From a virus, in the IMG/VR virus record IMGVR_UViG_3300036886_000315, positions 1 through 44,797 of that record: a stretch of 44,797 bases of DNA; one strand, written 5' to 3'. The position numbers and the translations under genes were made by a program. Under the pieces are notes generated by a model. It searched no databases and had not been told where the DNA came from. It worked only from the letters and a program-made list of their open reading frames with translations. Positions 1-9,341 of this stretch are shown piece after piece; within the stretch, counting starts at the first letter, position 1, and the number at the start of each line of letters is the position of its first letter.

Positions 1-335
1 ATTTGCTCACCTAAAAAATCGATGACAAATTCTGCATTGTATCTACCTGCTTTCTTTGTGTCTCTTAAACTAAATCTATAACTAAAGGTATATTTTTCAT
101 CTGCTGGAAAAGCAGGTCTGTCATTTCTAATAACAAGATTTGCAGGTACGTTTGCAATACGATATAAACCAGTTTGAGCATCAATCATTGAAAATGTAAC
201 AGCAACGTTTTCAAGCATATCCTCTGTAATATTATACATTTCCATTACTTGTTGAACAAGTGGATATTCTAATTCAGGAAGAGTGCTATCTTTCTTAATA
301 AAAAAATTGTTAATGTCGAATGTACTATAATTCAT
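1..335 (-). CDS. Partial tail/baseplate-like protein (3' end outside window)
   Basis: The frame is open from an ATG at 335 down to the window edge, giving about 111 residues with the C-terminus missing. The N-terminus begins MNYSTFDINNFFIKKD. The later part reads like one Ig-type beta-sandwich domain (a VAVTFSMID strand, then a YTFSYRF strand, then AGRYNAEFVIDF), the pattern seen in N-terminal domains of BppU-like phage baseplate/tail proteins. It begins 2 bases after the stop of the upstream membrane-protein gene, so the two are probably co-transcribed. The coding call is firm from the continuous frame and start; the structural-protein assignment rests on a fold-like pattern and position only. 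Confidence 0.6.
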   Translation of the reverse strand, partial: MNYSTFDINNFFIKKDSTLPELEYPLVQQVMEMYNITEDMLENVAVTFSMIDAQTGLYRIANVPANLVIRNDRPAFPADEKYTFSYRFSLRDTKKAGRYNAEFVIDFLGEQ

Positions 336-337
336 AA

Positions 338-784
338 TTATGTTGTTTGTTCTTCTTTACTATTAGCTTTAACTTCATCTACAATTTGTTTTTGATCTGA
401 TCTGAATTCATCTGTATGATATTCTCTCATTAATTCATCTCGATCTCCACCAATTCCACCAATTCTTCTCTTAACGGTTGCTGCAATTCCATCACCAAGA
501 AGACCCAATGTAACCGCATCAAAATTACCGAACGGATGACCATTTATTTCAATATAAAATCTAAAAAGTATATATGTACATAAAATTGTTGCTAAATATC
601 TGCGCCAGTTATCAAAAAACCAGAATTTCCAACTCCATTTAATTGGTGTGTGTGAGCTTTGAACATCCCTACCACTTACTTCGGTTAAAAAATAAATAAT
701 ATATCCAATAACAAAGAACCACAAATATCCCAATAATTGAACTGTACTATATTCTCCAAAAACTGTTTTAAGAAATTCATTCAT
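338..784 (-). CDS. Small membrane protein, candidate holin
   Basis: This is a 148-residue protein from the ATG at 784. A longer frame to 856 would overlap the end of the preceding gene by 31 bases and add an untypical leader, so I prefer MNEFLKTV as the start. Residues about 15-36 form a clear hydrophobic helix (LLGYLWFFVIGYIIYFL). A second sits at about 63-80 (YLATILCTYILFRFYIEI), and a weaker one follows near the glycine-rich LGLLGDGIAATV. The C-terminal 45 residues are highly charged and probably cytoplasmic. Size, two or three membrane helices, a charged tail and a place beside tail genes fit a phage holin. No family motif proves it, and another membrane role is possible. Confidence 0.55.
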   Translation of the reverse strand: MNEFLKTVFGEYSTVQLLGYLWFFVIGYIIYFLTEVSGRDVQSSHTPIKWSWKFWFFDNWRRYLATILCTYILFRFYIEINGHPFGNFDAVTLGLLGDGIAATVKRRIGGIGGDRDELMREYHTDEFRSDQKQIVDEVKANSKEEQTT

Positions 785-825
785 ACGCTCATAATTAATA
801 TTTACTATAAACACATAGTTATTTT

Positions 826-2271
826 TTAAGTTATTGATTTTAATATACCACAACAAAAATTAAGTATTGAAAATGTTGATGGAAGTGCTGTCAATACTGA
901 TATACTGCAAGTTGCACCACTTGTTGGAAATTTAGCTTGATATGTATCTGCTAAACAAGCTGCACCTTCAATAAATTTAGGCGCAGTTGCTTGTGTTGTG
1001 AAACTTGGTGAAACTAATGGTGCTGCTGCTGATGTTAAGCCTGAAACATAGCCTAAATATGCGGGTTTATTTTGAATACTTGCCCATTGTGGACTCATAT
1101 TTACTAACAATGGTGGTTGTATAAAGCCAAACACATCTGTACCAGCATAATGAAGTGTAGCAGTTTTTGCGCCACCTGTTGTTTGAGCAAGAATACGAAG
1201 TACAAGTCTATCAGTAGCATTCATTGTAGTACCACTATAAATTTGAGAAATTTGATATTCTTGTAATGTTGTAACGCCAATATCTGGTGTCGAAGTTCTA
1301 AATAAGAATGTTAATGTACCACCTGTTGAATATTTATAAGTATCCCAATGTAAAAAATTAAGACCAGTAACACTTGACCATTGAGCATGACTATGAAATG
1401 TCCATAATCCTGAAGGTATTGAAGTAACTGAAGGAATATCAGAATCCGTAATAAATTCATCAATCAATACGGTATTATCATTAAGTCCTGTTGTACTCTC
1501 GGTATAACCAGATGTTGTTAATTGACTGGTTGTCATTCTTTCATAAGTACCAACATTTGCTGGAAGATGTTCAATATAAAAAATTGTAGCTGTTTGTATT
1601 TGGCTTAATTGATTGATTTCTGTTTGTAAATATGATAAATCAGTGGGTAAATTTGTTACTTGATTTTCAGTAATGGTTATACCAGATTGTTTATAGTGAA
1701 TTGTAGTATCACCAGTATGATTATTATATGTTGTTCTATTTGCAAATTGATTAGGAGCAGTAGTGCCAGTATATGTATTAATACCTGCTTTTTGTTGATA
1801 ACATGAAGCTGATGAACTACCAAGACATAATGCATTTCCAGCAGTGGTTGAACATAATGCGGTACTACCTGTGTTAAGATAATATGTTGATAAACGATTA
1901 TTTAATTTTGTTGAATCATTTGCACAAGCATTAATGCCTAAATACAAATTCGGTGCTGTTATTCCAGTATAATTATTAAAAATAGAAATATTTAACTTAG
2001 TATCAGCATAACCTTTATCAATAAGTGAACGATTACTAAAACTCGCACTATAATCACCCCCATATTCAATACCTGCAGTATTTCCAACGCCTCTTGTTAT
2101 TGTTGTTGTGCAAATTAATGTACCACCAAGTTTAACACGATGTGGACTAATACAAGTCAAACCGTTATTGGCTGATGTGATACCTGTAAAGGTAGTCATA
2201 CCACTATTAGTAAAATCTCCATCAAATAAATATTGTTTTCCTGAGAATAAATCTGTTGCAAATGTTGCCAT
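826..2271 (-). CDS. Tail fibre-like structural protein
   Basis: This is about 481 residues when started at MATFATDLF (ATG at 2271), which matches the short M-A starts of its neighbours and lies 18 bases downstream of a GTATTTAT motif; an ATG at 2283 is the alternative. Near residues 40-90 it carries the module common to this cluster: a GGTL-type segment, then IEYGGDYSASF, then RSLIDKGYA, also seen in the proteins at 12441, 14818 and, in part, 17610. The rest is rich in Thr, Ser, Gly, Asn and Cys. A coiled-coil-like stretch (LSYLQTEINQLSQIQ) occurs near residue 215. I infer a trimeric fibre or adhesin protein of the virion. The C-terminal part resembles none of the other fibres. Confidence 0.6.
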   Translation of the reverse strand: MATFATDLFSGKQYLFDGDFTNSGMTTFTGITSANNGLTCISPHRVKLGGTLICTTTITRGVGNTAGIEYGGDYSASFSNRSLIDKGYADTKLNISIFNNYTGITAPNLYLGINACANDSTKLNNRLSTYYLNTGSTALCSTTAGNALCLGSSSASCYQQKAGINTYTGTTAPNQFANRTTYNNHTGDTTIHYKQSGITITENQVTNLPTDLSYLQTEINQLSQIQTATIFYIEHLPANVGTYERMTTSQLTTSGYTESTTGLNDNTVLIDEFITDSDIPSVTSIPSGLWTFHSHAQWSSVTGLNFLHWDTYKYSTGGTLTFLFRTSTPDIGVTTLQEYQISQIYSGTTMNATDRLVLRILAQTTGGAKTATLHYAGTDVFGFIQPPLLVNMSPQWASIQNKPAYLGYVSGLTSAAAPLVSPSFTTQATAPKFIEGAACLADTYQAKFPTSGATCSISVLTALPSTFSILNFCCGILKSIT

Positions 2272-2288
2272 ACATATAAACATTTAAG

Positions 2289-2296
2289 ATAAATAC
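2289..2296 (-). promoter_or_regulatory. GTATTTAT motif, putative promoter element
   Basis: The sense-strand sequence GTATTTAT sits 18 bases upstream of the ATG at 2271 and just downstream of a terminator. It is one of the recurring intergenic copies described in the findings. Confidence 0.45.
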
Positions 2297-2332
2297 TAAG
2301 AATAAAACAATTTGATGTTGATTATAAAATAA

Positions 2333-2353
2333 AAAGGGAAATAATTTCCCTTT
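2333..2353 (-). terminator. Intrinsic terminator after the 81-aa gene
   Basis: A perfect 9-bp inverted repeat (AAAGGGAAA / TTTCCCTTT) with a 3-base loop is followed on the minus strand by a T-rich run. It lies 28 bases past the stop of the gene at 2381-2626 and upstream of the next gene's promoter-like motif, so it probably separates the two units. Confidence 0.75.
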
Positions 2354-2380
2354 CATTAATGTTTTATATTTTAAATCAAT

Positions 2381-2626
2381 TTATTGATAAGTATATCCAC
2401 TTCTACAACTCCAAGCAAATTTAAATGACTGATTGCCATCTGGGAATAATGAATACCATACCGTACCATTTTGACATATAAATTTTATTTGCCAATTGTT
2501 AGCATCTTCATTATTTCCGTTTAGTGACACACCAACATAAATTTCAGATGGCGACACATTATCCGTTAATGTATATGGTGTAAAGTTAAAACTTTGAACA
2601 TTCATATCTGTTTTAAAATCTGACAT
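2381..2626 (-). CDS. Small hypothetical protein among tail fibre genes
   Basis: This is an 81-residue protein with its own promoter-like motif 17 bases upstream of the ATG and an intrinsic terminator after it, so it looks like a single-gene transcript. It has no recognised domain. The sequence is polar with aromatic residues near the end (NGTVWYSLFPDG, FKFAWSC), and it lacks a signal peptide or membrane segment. The pattern could be a small beta-rich domain, for example a carbohydrate-binding or fibre-accessory protein. That is only a guess from position between two fibre genes. Confidence 0.5.
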   Translation of the reverse strand: MSDFKTDMNVQSFNFTPYTLTDNVSPSEIYVGVSLNGNNEDANNWQIKFICQNGTVWYSLFPDGNQSFKFAWSCRSGYTYQ

Positions 2627-2642
2627 ATTTATTTGTTTTATT

Positions 2643-2650
2643 ATAAATAC
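2643..2650 (-). promoter_or_regulatory. GTATTTAT motif, putative promoter element
   Basis: Sense GTATTTAT, followed by AA, lies 17 bases upstream of the ATG at 2626. Confidence 0.45.
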
Positions 2651-2693
2651 TTATTAAAACAACTTTATTTGTTGATTTATATTTAAAATTATT

Positions 2694-5102
2694 TTATGGC
2701 GCAATTATTGTATCACCACCCCAAATACCACCATTTCTACATTGAACAACCAATGTTGCTCCGCTTGTTACAAATCTCCAACTACCATCTGTATTTTTAT
2801 TACCTAAATATAAATAATTACATGTACCATTTACAATTTCAGTAGTACCACTTATTACTACTCTTTTTGTATCAAATTCACCATAAATTAATGAACAATC
2901 ACTGCAGTTTGCTATATGTAACTTATTTGAACCTTTTTCAAAATATCCTGCTTGTCGTCCAATTGCAACATTTGTGTTACCAGTAGTACCAGTATAAAGT
3001 GCTTGATGACCTATTGCTGTATTATTACAACCAATTATATTGTTATATAATGTAGCACAACCAATTGCCATATTAGTATTACCACTTATATTATTATACA
3101 TTGAAGACGGACCGATTGAAGTGTTTTGAGAACCAATAGTATTACAATATAATGCAGAAGTACCATATGCAAGATTATAACAACCAGTTGTATTACGATT
3201 AAGTGATACAGGACCGACTCCGATGTTATCACCACCAGTTGTGTTATTTCTAAGTACACCATTACCAACTGCGGTGTTTTCAGGACCACAACTATTATTA
3301 CCAAGTGCACCATTTCCAATTGCAATATTATTATCTCCACAAATATTACAATAAAGTGCTTCACAACCCATTACAATATTACTAATACCAATTGTATTAT
3401 TATACATTGCAAAAAATCCAATTGCAATATTATCATTACCAGTAGTATTATTTGCAAGTGTTGCATATCCATTGGCTATATTGTGACAACCTGTTGTATT
3501 TACACCAAGTGAAAATGCACCAACACCCACATTATTACAACCTATTGTATTTCCAGCAAGTGTTTGACTTCCAATTGCAAGATTATAATTACCGCTTTTA
3601 TTTGTATATAATGCACATTCACCTAAAGCAATGTTTTGAGTGCCACCCGTATTCCAATAAAGTGCTTGATAACCATTTGCAACGTTATTACTACCACACA
3701 TATCATGATAAAGTGCCTGATAACCAATTGCAACGTTATTACTACCGCCAGAATTACTGTAAAGGGTAGCGTAACCAATTCCAACGTTATTATTAGCTCC
3801 TGCATTACTATAAAGAGCACAAGCACCATTTGCAATATTACCACATCCACTTGTATTAAATGCAAGTGCTTGAAAACCATTTGCAATATTATCACAACCA
3901 GTTAAATTATTTTGAAGCGCAGAACTTCCATATGCTACGTTACCGCAACCACTTGTATTACCATTAAGAGCATATGTACCAAATGCAATATTTTCGCAAC
4001 CAGTTAAATTACTTTGAAGTGTAGCAGTACCAAAACCAATGTTTGTACTTCCACTTGTGTTATTTTGAAGTGCATTATATCCAAAAGCTATATTATAACT
4101 ACCAACTAAATTATTTTGAAGTACATTATATCCAAAAGCTATATTATAACTACCACATATATTACTTGATAATACTCGATTACCACTTGCTATATTATGA
4201 TTACCATTTCTATTTGAAAAAAGTGCACATAATCCATTAGCAATATTGCCAGTACCACCAGTATTATTATAAGGTGCACAATTACCATGTGCAATATTAT
4301 CACTACCAATTGTATTATAATATAATGCAGAATTTCCAAATGCAATATTATCACAGCCAGAAATATTGTTAAATAATGCCGTAACACCATTTGCTATATT
4401 ATTGCATCCTGTTGTGTTGTTATAAAGTGCTAAAGTGCCAATAGCAATATTTTGAGTACCACCAGTATTATTATAAAGAGCAGAATAACCTATTGCAATA
4501 TTATTATTACCAATTGAACCATTTAAAAGTGCTGATTTACCTATAGCAATATTACAACTACTTCCAGAACTATTACCAAGTGCATTAGTACCCATTGCAA
4601 TATTATCAGAACCTATAATGTTTTGATTAAGTGCCAAGAAACCAATTCCAATATTATCACAACCAGTTAAATTATTTTGAAGTGCATGGTCGCCAATTCC
4701 GATATTAAAACATCCTGTATTATTATTATACATTGTTTGAAAACCGATTGCAATATTATCACAACCTGAAGATGACATATTTCTACCAGCACTAACGCCA
4801 TATAAAGTATTACGTATAAATGTATATCCGCTTGCAACTGTGTCACAACCTGCAACAGTATTACCACATACTAAATTTGACCAACCAATACCACCACCGC
4901 TTGGATTTTCCCATGTACTATTACCTAAAGAATCTGATGTTAAAATTTTTCCCGCACCAGCATTTGATAATATTGATAATGTTGCACCACTTCTTATTTC
5001 AAAGTCGCCATAAATGCGTGTGCTACCAGATAAATTAAGCGTTTCACCAGAAAACTGTTCAAATTTATTACTATTTAGATTGGGTTTTGTATCAACTGCC
5101 AT
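2694..5102 (-). CDS. Repeat-rich tail fibre/adhesin (17-residue repeats)
   Basis: This is an 802-residue protein. Residues 1-100 form a head region (MAVDTKPNLNSNKFEQF, then LNLSGSTRIYGD). From about residue 105 to 740 it is an almost unbroken array of 17-residue units of the form G-x-x-N-I-A-x-G-x-x-A-L-x-x-N-x-T, roughly 35 copies. The C-terminal 60 residues include LHIANCSDCSLIYGEFD, which closely resembles the end of the protein at 5172. Such repeats are known from YadA-head-like and tail-fibre-domain proteins and should form a long trimeric beta-structured shaft. Many units begin Gly-Cys, an unusual cysteine density. It probably acts in host-surface recognition. The repeats create long antisense open frames, which I regard as shadows. 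Confidence 0.75.
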   Translation of the reverse strand: MAVDTKPNLNSNKFEQFSGETLNLSGSTRIYGDFEIRSGATLSILSNAGAGKILTSDSLGNSTWENPSGGGIGWSNLVCGNTVAGCDTVASGYTFIRNTLYGVSAGRNMSSSGCDNIAIGFQTMYNNNTGCFNIGIGDHALQNNLTGCDNIGIGFLALNQNIIGSDNIAMGTNALGNSSGSSCNIAIGKSALLNGSIGNNNIAIGYSALYNNTGGTQNIAIGTLALYNNTTGCNNIANGVTALFNNISGCDNIAFGNSALYYNTIGSDNIAHGNCAPYNNTGGTGNIANGLCALFSNRNGNHNIASGNRVLSSNICGSYNIAFGYNVLQNNLVGSYNIAFGYNALQNNTSGSTNIGFGTATLQSNLTGCENIAFGTYALNGNTSGCGNVAYGSSALQNNLTGCDNIANGFQALAFNTSGCGNIANGACALYSNAGANNNVGIGYATLYSNSGGSNNVAIGYQALYHDMCGSNNVANGYQALYWNTGGTQNIALGECALYTNKSGNYNLAIGSQTLAGNTIGCNNVGVGAFSLGVNTTGCHNIANGYATLANNTTGNDNIAIGFFAMYNNTIGISNIVMGCEALYCNICGDNNIAIGNGALGNNSCGPENTAVGNGVLRNNTTGGDNIGVGPVSLNRNTTGCYNLAYGTSALYCNTIGSQNTSIGPSSMYNNISGNTNMAIGCATLYNNIIGCNNTAIGHQALYTGTTGNTNVAIGRQAGYFEKGSNKLHIANCSDCSLIYGEFDTKRVVISGTTEIVNGTCNYLYLGNKNTDGSWRFVTSGATLVVQCRNGGIWGGDTIIAP
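2900..4790 (-). repeat. Tandem array encoding 17-residue NIAxG repeats
   Basis: Approximately 51-base units recur in register through this stretch. The nucleotide copies are diverged but keep a recognisable core (plus-strand GCAATATT near the NIA codons). The array is coding and should be prone to unequal recombination. Confidence 0.8.
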
Positions 5103-5133
5103 TTGTTTTTAATTTTAATTTTTGTTATTAATT

Positions 5134-5141
5134 ATAAATAC
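5134..5141 (-). promoter_or_regulatory. GTATTTAT motif, putative promoter element
   Basis: Sense GTATTTAT lies 32 bases upstream of the ATG at 5102, in the only gap between the two repeat-fibre genes. Confidence 0.4.
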
Positions 5142-5171
5142 TCAAATTAATATCAATACTTTTCATTTTTA

Positions 5172-8100
5172 TTAATATAATACATTTACTGTACCACCAG
5201 CATCCTTATACACTAACTTACCAACATTTGTTGAAAAGTATATGCTATTGTTTGGCATTCCTACATCTGCACAACTTGCTGGTTTTATAGCACAGCTTGC
5301 TTCAATACAACCACAAATTTTTACATAATTATTATCAAATTCGCCATAAATCAACGAACATGCTGCTTTATTAGCAATATGCAATCTGCTTGAATTTGTT
5401 TCGCCACTACCTGCAGTATATCCTATTGTAACATTACAACTACCAGCAATATTATTATATAGTGTTTGATATCCAAGTGCTGTATTATGAATACCAGTAG
5501 TATTTTTTGTCATGCTTTGATAACCTATTGCAATATTCCAAGAACCGCTTGTATTACAAATAAGTGAACCTTGTCCCACAGCAATATTGTTACCACCAGT
5601 AATTGGAGCATTCGGTCCTTGCATTGTAGCATAACCAATTGCAATATTATAATTACCAGTAGTATTACACATAAGTGCATTTATACCAATTGCTAAATTA
5701 GCAGTACCACTGGTATTATAGCCAAGTGCAACACTACCCATTGCAATGTTATTACCACCCGTTGTGCTATTCATAAGTGCTTGAATACCAATACCAATAT
5801 TAGCAGTACCAGTGGTATTTTTATTCATTGCATAATAACCATTTGCAATATTATATGAACCTATTGTATTATCATTAAGTGCATTCTGACCCAATGCAAC
5901 GTTATCATTACCAGTACTATTATTTTTAAGTGCTTGATAACCAACGGCTACGTTATAACAACCAGTTTTTGCACCAGCAACTACACTTCCATACATTGCT
6001 TGATAACCAAGTACCGCATTACCAGTACCACCACTATTATAATATAATGCACCATATCCTACTCCAGTGTTGTAGCATGCAGCACAGTTATTTGAAAGTG
6101 AACTACTACCGACAGCAGTATTAAAACATCCAGTAGTTGTAAATACAAGTGAACTTCCGCCAATGCCAACATTATGACAACCAACAGTATTGTTTTGAAA
6201 TGCACCATTACCAAGTCCAATATTATCACCACCAGTTGTATTAGAATATAAAGCAAAGAATCCAAGAGCTATGTTATCAGTACCTGTAGTATTAGCTTGC
6301 ATTGCACCATATCCAATTGCAATGTCTTGTTGACCAGTTGTATTGGCTTTCATTGCATTGTTGCCAAGTGCAACATTGTAAATACCTGTTGTATTTAAAC
6401 AAAGTGCACCATTGCCAATAGCAAGATTACCAGCACCAGTTGTATTTGTTGTAAGTGCATTCAATCCAAGTGCCACGTTATCATAACCATTTGTGTTTGA
6501 TGCAAGTGCACGCTTACCAAGTGCAATATTATTAACACCTGTTGTATTTGATGCAAGTGTAGAATCTCCTTGGGCAATATTATCACAACCTGTTAAATTA
6601 TTAAATAATGCATAATAACCAATTGCAATGTTGCAATTACCAGTTGTATTACTCTTAAGTGCACTGTAACCAAATGCAATATTCCAGCAACCACTTGTAT
6701 TGCCATAAAGTGCAGCATAACCAAGACCTATGTTATGACAACCACTTGTATTAGTTTGAAGTGCAGTACTTCCAAGACCAATGTTATTAGTACCAGTTAA
6801 ATTACTTGAAAGTGCAGAAGTACCCAACGAAATATTATCTGTACCAGTTGTATTGTTTCTGAGTGAAGTAAAACCAAGTGCAATATTATAACTACCAGTT
6901 GTATTTCCCATAAGCGCAGATACTCCAAGAGCAACGTTTTGAGAACCAGTTGTATTAGTATAAAGTGTCTGACAACCAATTCCAATATTGCAACCACCAC
7001 TTGTATTTACACGAAGTGAATTTAAACCCATAGCAATATTGTCACTACCACTTATATTACTATAAAGTGCATGGCAACCTTGTGCAATATTATTGCAGCC
7101 ACTTGTGTTTTGATAAAGTGTCATACAACCTTGTGCAATATTATCACAACCAGTTGTATTAAATTGAAGTGCGCATGCACCTTGTGCAATATTATTGCAG
7201 CCACTTGTGTTTTGATAAAGTGCTAAATATCCACTTGCGAAATTATAATTACCACTTATGTTTTGACGTAAAGAGTTATAACCAAGTCCGATATTATCAT
7301 GACCAATTGTATTTGTTGTTAATGATGTATTTCCAATTGCAACGTTATTATAACCAATTGTGTTATTACTAAGTGCTGAACCACCAATTGCAATATTAGT
7401 ACCACCTGTTGTATTAGCATAAAGTGCACCAGTACCAAGTGCAATATTACCACTACCAATTGTATTACTGCAAAGTGCCTGATAACCCATAGATAAATTA
7501 TTTTTACCATCGGTATTTTTTACAAGTGCCTGATAACCAATTGCCGTATTATAACAACCACCAACAGTTTTACAAAGAGCCTCAAAACCAATACCGACAT
7601 TACCAAGACCATTAATAGTAATACTTTTACCTGCACAAACACCTATAAATGTATTACATAAACTTGTAGTACCACTTGCAATTGTTCCACACCCAATTAC
7701 TGTTGAACCATTAGTTAAATTAGACCAACCCATACCACAAATTGTAATGTCATTTGCAGTACAAGAAATACCAATACCACCACCAGCCAATAATGATTTA
7801 AATCTTAAACCATAATTAGTAGTTGTTGCATATACAGCATAACCACTACCTAAACTCGTTGCGCCAGTAATTGTCCCGCCACCACCAGTACCACCACTTA
7901 TAACACCAGTACTTAATCTACCATTTGAATCGATATATATTCCACATGTTTCTACAGTTTTTACAGGTAATCCACACACATAAACTCTGCCATTTGTAAG
8001 TGTGCCAGTACCTGAACGCAATGTTAGATTACCACCAATAGAAGTTAAACCATTTGCATCACCGCCTCTAAGATATAATGAACATGCATTTGCACTTGGA

Positions 8101-9317
8101 ACAGAAGTATCATTACCAATAATACAAAAATTATTAGGAGTTATTTTAGAAAGACAATCACCAAAAACACCTAAATAATTACTTGATGCTCCAATGTATG
8201 TACCACCATCTCCAAATAAACCTAAAACACCGCTATTTTTAGCACATAACCATAAACCGATATTAGATGTTGTACCTGCAGGTTGAACAAATACATTTGG
8301 TTTATCATAAGTATTTGAACCTAAATATATGGCATGATAAGGTGTGCCTCTACCCGGGTCTAAATATAAATAACCATCCTGATGACCACTAACATAGCCA
8401 AGACATGTACCCGGTTTTATAACTAAACTTATTGGTTGTGTTGGGTGATCATGTGCTTTAATTGTTACATTATTAGAATTTGCAGGATTACCAACAACAA
8501 GATTATCTTTTGTTATACATATACAAGTTGTACCGCTATCAAAAATTGAACCATTAATGAGATTATTACCTGCGGTATTAAATTTAGCCACATAATCATT
8601 TGTACCATTAAGCAAAACACCTTTACTTAAATTACCGCTTCCATCAATATACATTATGTTTGTTTGTGTTGATGTCGGTAAATTCGGTATTTGAATTCTA
8701 CCAATAGAAGTACCACTACCACCACTTAATACGATATTTCCACCTGCTGCACTTATTCCGTCACCACCGCTAAGTTTTAATGTTTTACCTACTTGACCAA
8801 ATGATATTGCACTACCAGCATGAAGTAATAAATCACAATATGCTGCTGAACACAATGTAAGACCATCGAGTGTTGCACCAATACAAAGACAGTTACCGCT
8901 ATAAGCTCCAATATTTACACCGCTTTGTGCAATCAATTCGATTTTTCTGTTCGATTTTGGTTTAATTGTTACTTTGCATCCGTCAGCAATATTGCCACCA
9001 AGAAGAATATTATATCTGTCTATACTAAGATTATCAGTAACAGTTGTACCACTATCAAAAATTGAACTAATCGTAATACCAGTAGTCGTACCTTTTAATA
9101 AATAATCTGTAAATCCTGATGGTACAACAAAACCGCCACCACTAATTGTAAGTGTTGTGTCACCAGTGATAATTGATAAGCCACCTGCCACTGAAATGGT
9201 CTTAAATTCTAAAGTGTTACCAGTAACGTTCTTGCATTTAAAAATGCAACTTCCAACACCAAGATTTACTCCTGTCGTGGCATTAGCAAGTAAATCTATG
9301 TTTGATCTATCTGTCAT
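5172..9317 (-). CDS. Giant repeat-rich tail fibre/adhesin
   Basis: This is a 1381-residue protein, the largest in the window. Residues 1-550 are Gly/Ser/Thr/Cys-rich fibre sequence with two GG-G linkers and recurrent segments such as IMYIDGSGNLSKG, also found in the protein at 14818. From about residue 560 to 1300 there are more than 40 copies of the 17-residue unit (NIAxGxxALxxNTTG) shared with the protein at 2694. The tail has LHIANKAACSLIYGEFD, again shared with that protein, and a short C-terminal tip ending VNVLY. I infer a long trimeric virion fibre; the two genes are probably an ancient duplication. No intramolecular chaperone (S74 type) is visible. Confidence 0.75.
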   Translation of the reverse strand: MTDRSNIDLLANATTGVNLGVGSCIFKCKNVTGNTLEFKTISVAGGLSIITGDTTLTISGGGFVVPSGFTDYLLKGTTTGITISSIFDSGTTVTDNLSIDRYNILLGGNIADGCKVTIKPKSNRKIELIAQSGVNIGAYSGNCLCIGATLDGLTLCSAAYCDLLLHAGSAISFGQVGKTLKLSGGDGISAAGGNIVLSGGSGTSIGRIQIPNLPTSTQTNIMYIDGSGNLSKGVLLNGTNDYVAKFNTAGNNLINGSIFDSGTTCICITKDNLVVGNPANSNNVTIKAHDHPTQPISLVIKPGTCLGYVSGHQDGYLYLDPGRGTPYHAIYLGSNTYDKPNVFVQPAGTTSNIGLWLCAKNSGVLGLFGDGGTYIGASSNYLGVFGDCLSKITPNNFCIIGNDTSVPSANACSLYLRGGDANGLTSIGGNLTLRSGTGTLTNGRVYVCGLPVKTVETCGIYIDSNGRLSTGVISGGTGGGGTITGATSLGSGYAVYATTTNYGLRFKSLLAGGGIGISCTANDITICGMGWSNLTNGSTVIGCGTIASGTTSLCNTFIGVCAGKSITINGLGNVGIGFEALCKTVGGCYNTAIGYQALVKNTDGKNNLSMGYQALCSNTIGSGNIALGTGALYANTTGGTNIAIGGSALSNNTIGYNNVAIGNTSLTTNTIGHDNIGLGYNSLRQNISGNYNFASGYLALYQNTSGCNNIAQGACALQFNTTGCDNIAQGCMTLYQNTSGCNNIAQGCHALYSNISGSDNIAMGLNSLRVNTSGGCNIGIGCQTLYTNTTGSQNVALGVSALMGNTTGSYNIALGFTSLRNNTTGTDNISLGTSALSSNLTGTNNIGLGSTALQTNTSGCHNIGLGYAALYGNTSGCWNIAFGYSALKSNTTGNCNIAIGYYALFNNLTGCDNIAQGDSTLASNTTGVNNIALGKRALASNTNGYDNVALGLNALTTNTTGAGNLAIGNGALCLNTTGIYNVALGNNAMKANTTGQQDIAIGYGAMQANTTGTDNIALGFFALYSNTTGGDNIGLGNGAFQNNTVGCHNVGIGGSSLVFTTTGCFNTAVGSSSLSNNCAACYNTGVGYGALYYNSGGTGNAVLGYQAMYGSVVAGAKTGCYNVAVGYQALKNNSTGNDNVALGQNALNDNTIGSYNIANGYYAMNKNTTGTANIGIGIQALMNSTTGGNNIAMGSVALGYNTSGTANLAIGINALMCNTTGNYNIAIGYATMQGPNAPITGGNNIAVGQGSLICNTSGSWNIAIGYQSMTKNTTGIHNTALGYQTLYNNIAGSCNVTIGYTAGSGETNSSRLHIANKAACSLIYGEFDNNYVKICGCIEASCAIKPASCADVGMPNNSIYFSTNVGKLVYKDAGGTVNVLY
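5400..7640 (-). repeat. Tandem array encoding 17-residue NIAxG repeats (second array)
   Basis: These are in-register units of about 51 bases encoding more than 40 repeats. Some neighbouring units are nearly identical at the DNA level: the stretch around 7090-7225 contains a near-duplicate block of TTGTGCAATATTATTGCAGC type. Local duplication has therefore occurred recently. Confidence 0.8.
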
Positions 9318-9341
9318 TTTTCCTGTTTTTTATTTTAAATC

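Noticed and set aside
3452-5038. Several plus- and minus-strand open frames inside the repeat fibre genes
   Set aside because: They follow the 51-base repeat period in other frames and give low-complexity Ile/His/Leu-rich or Tyr-rich sequences; shadows of the real fibre gene.
2900-7640. CRISPR array
   Set aside because: The regular repeats are coding, diverged and lack unrelated spacers.
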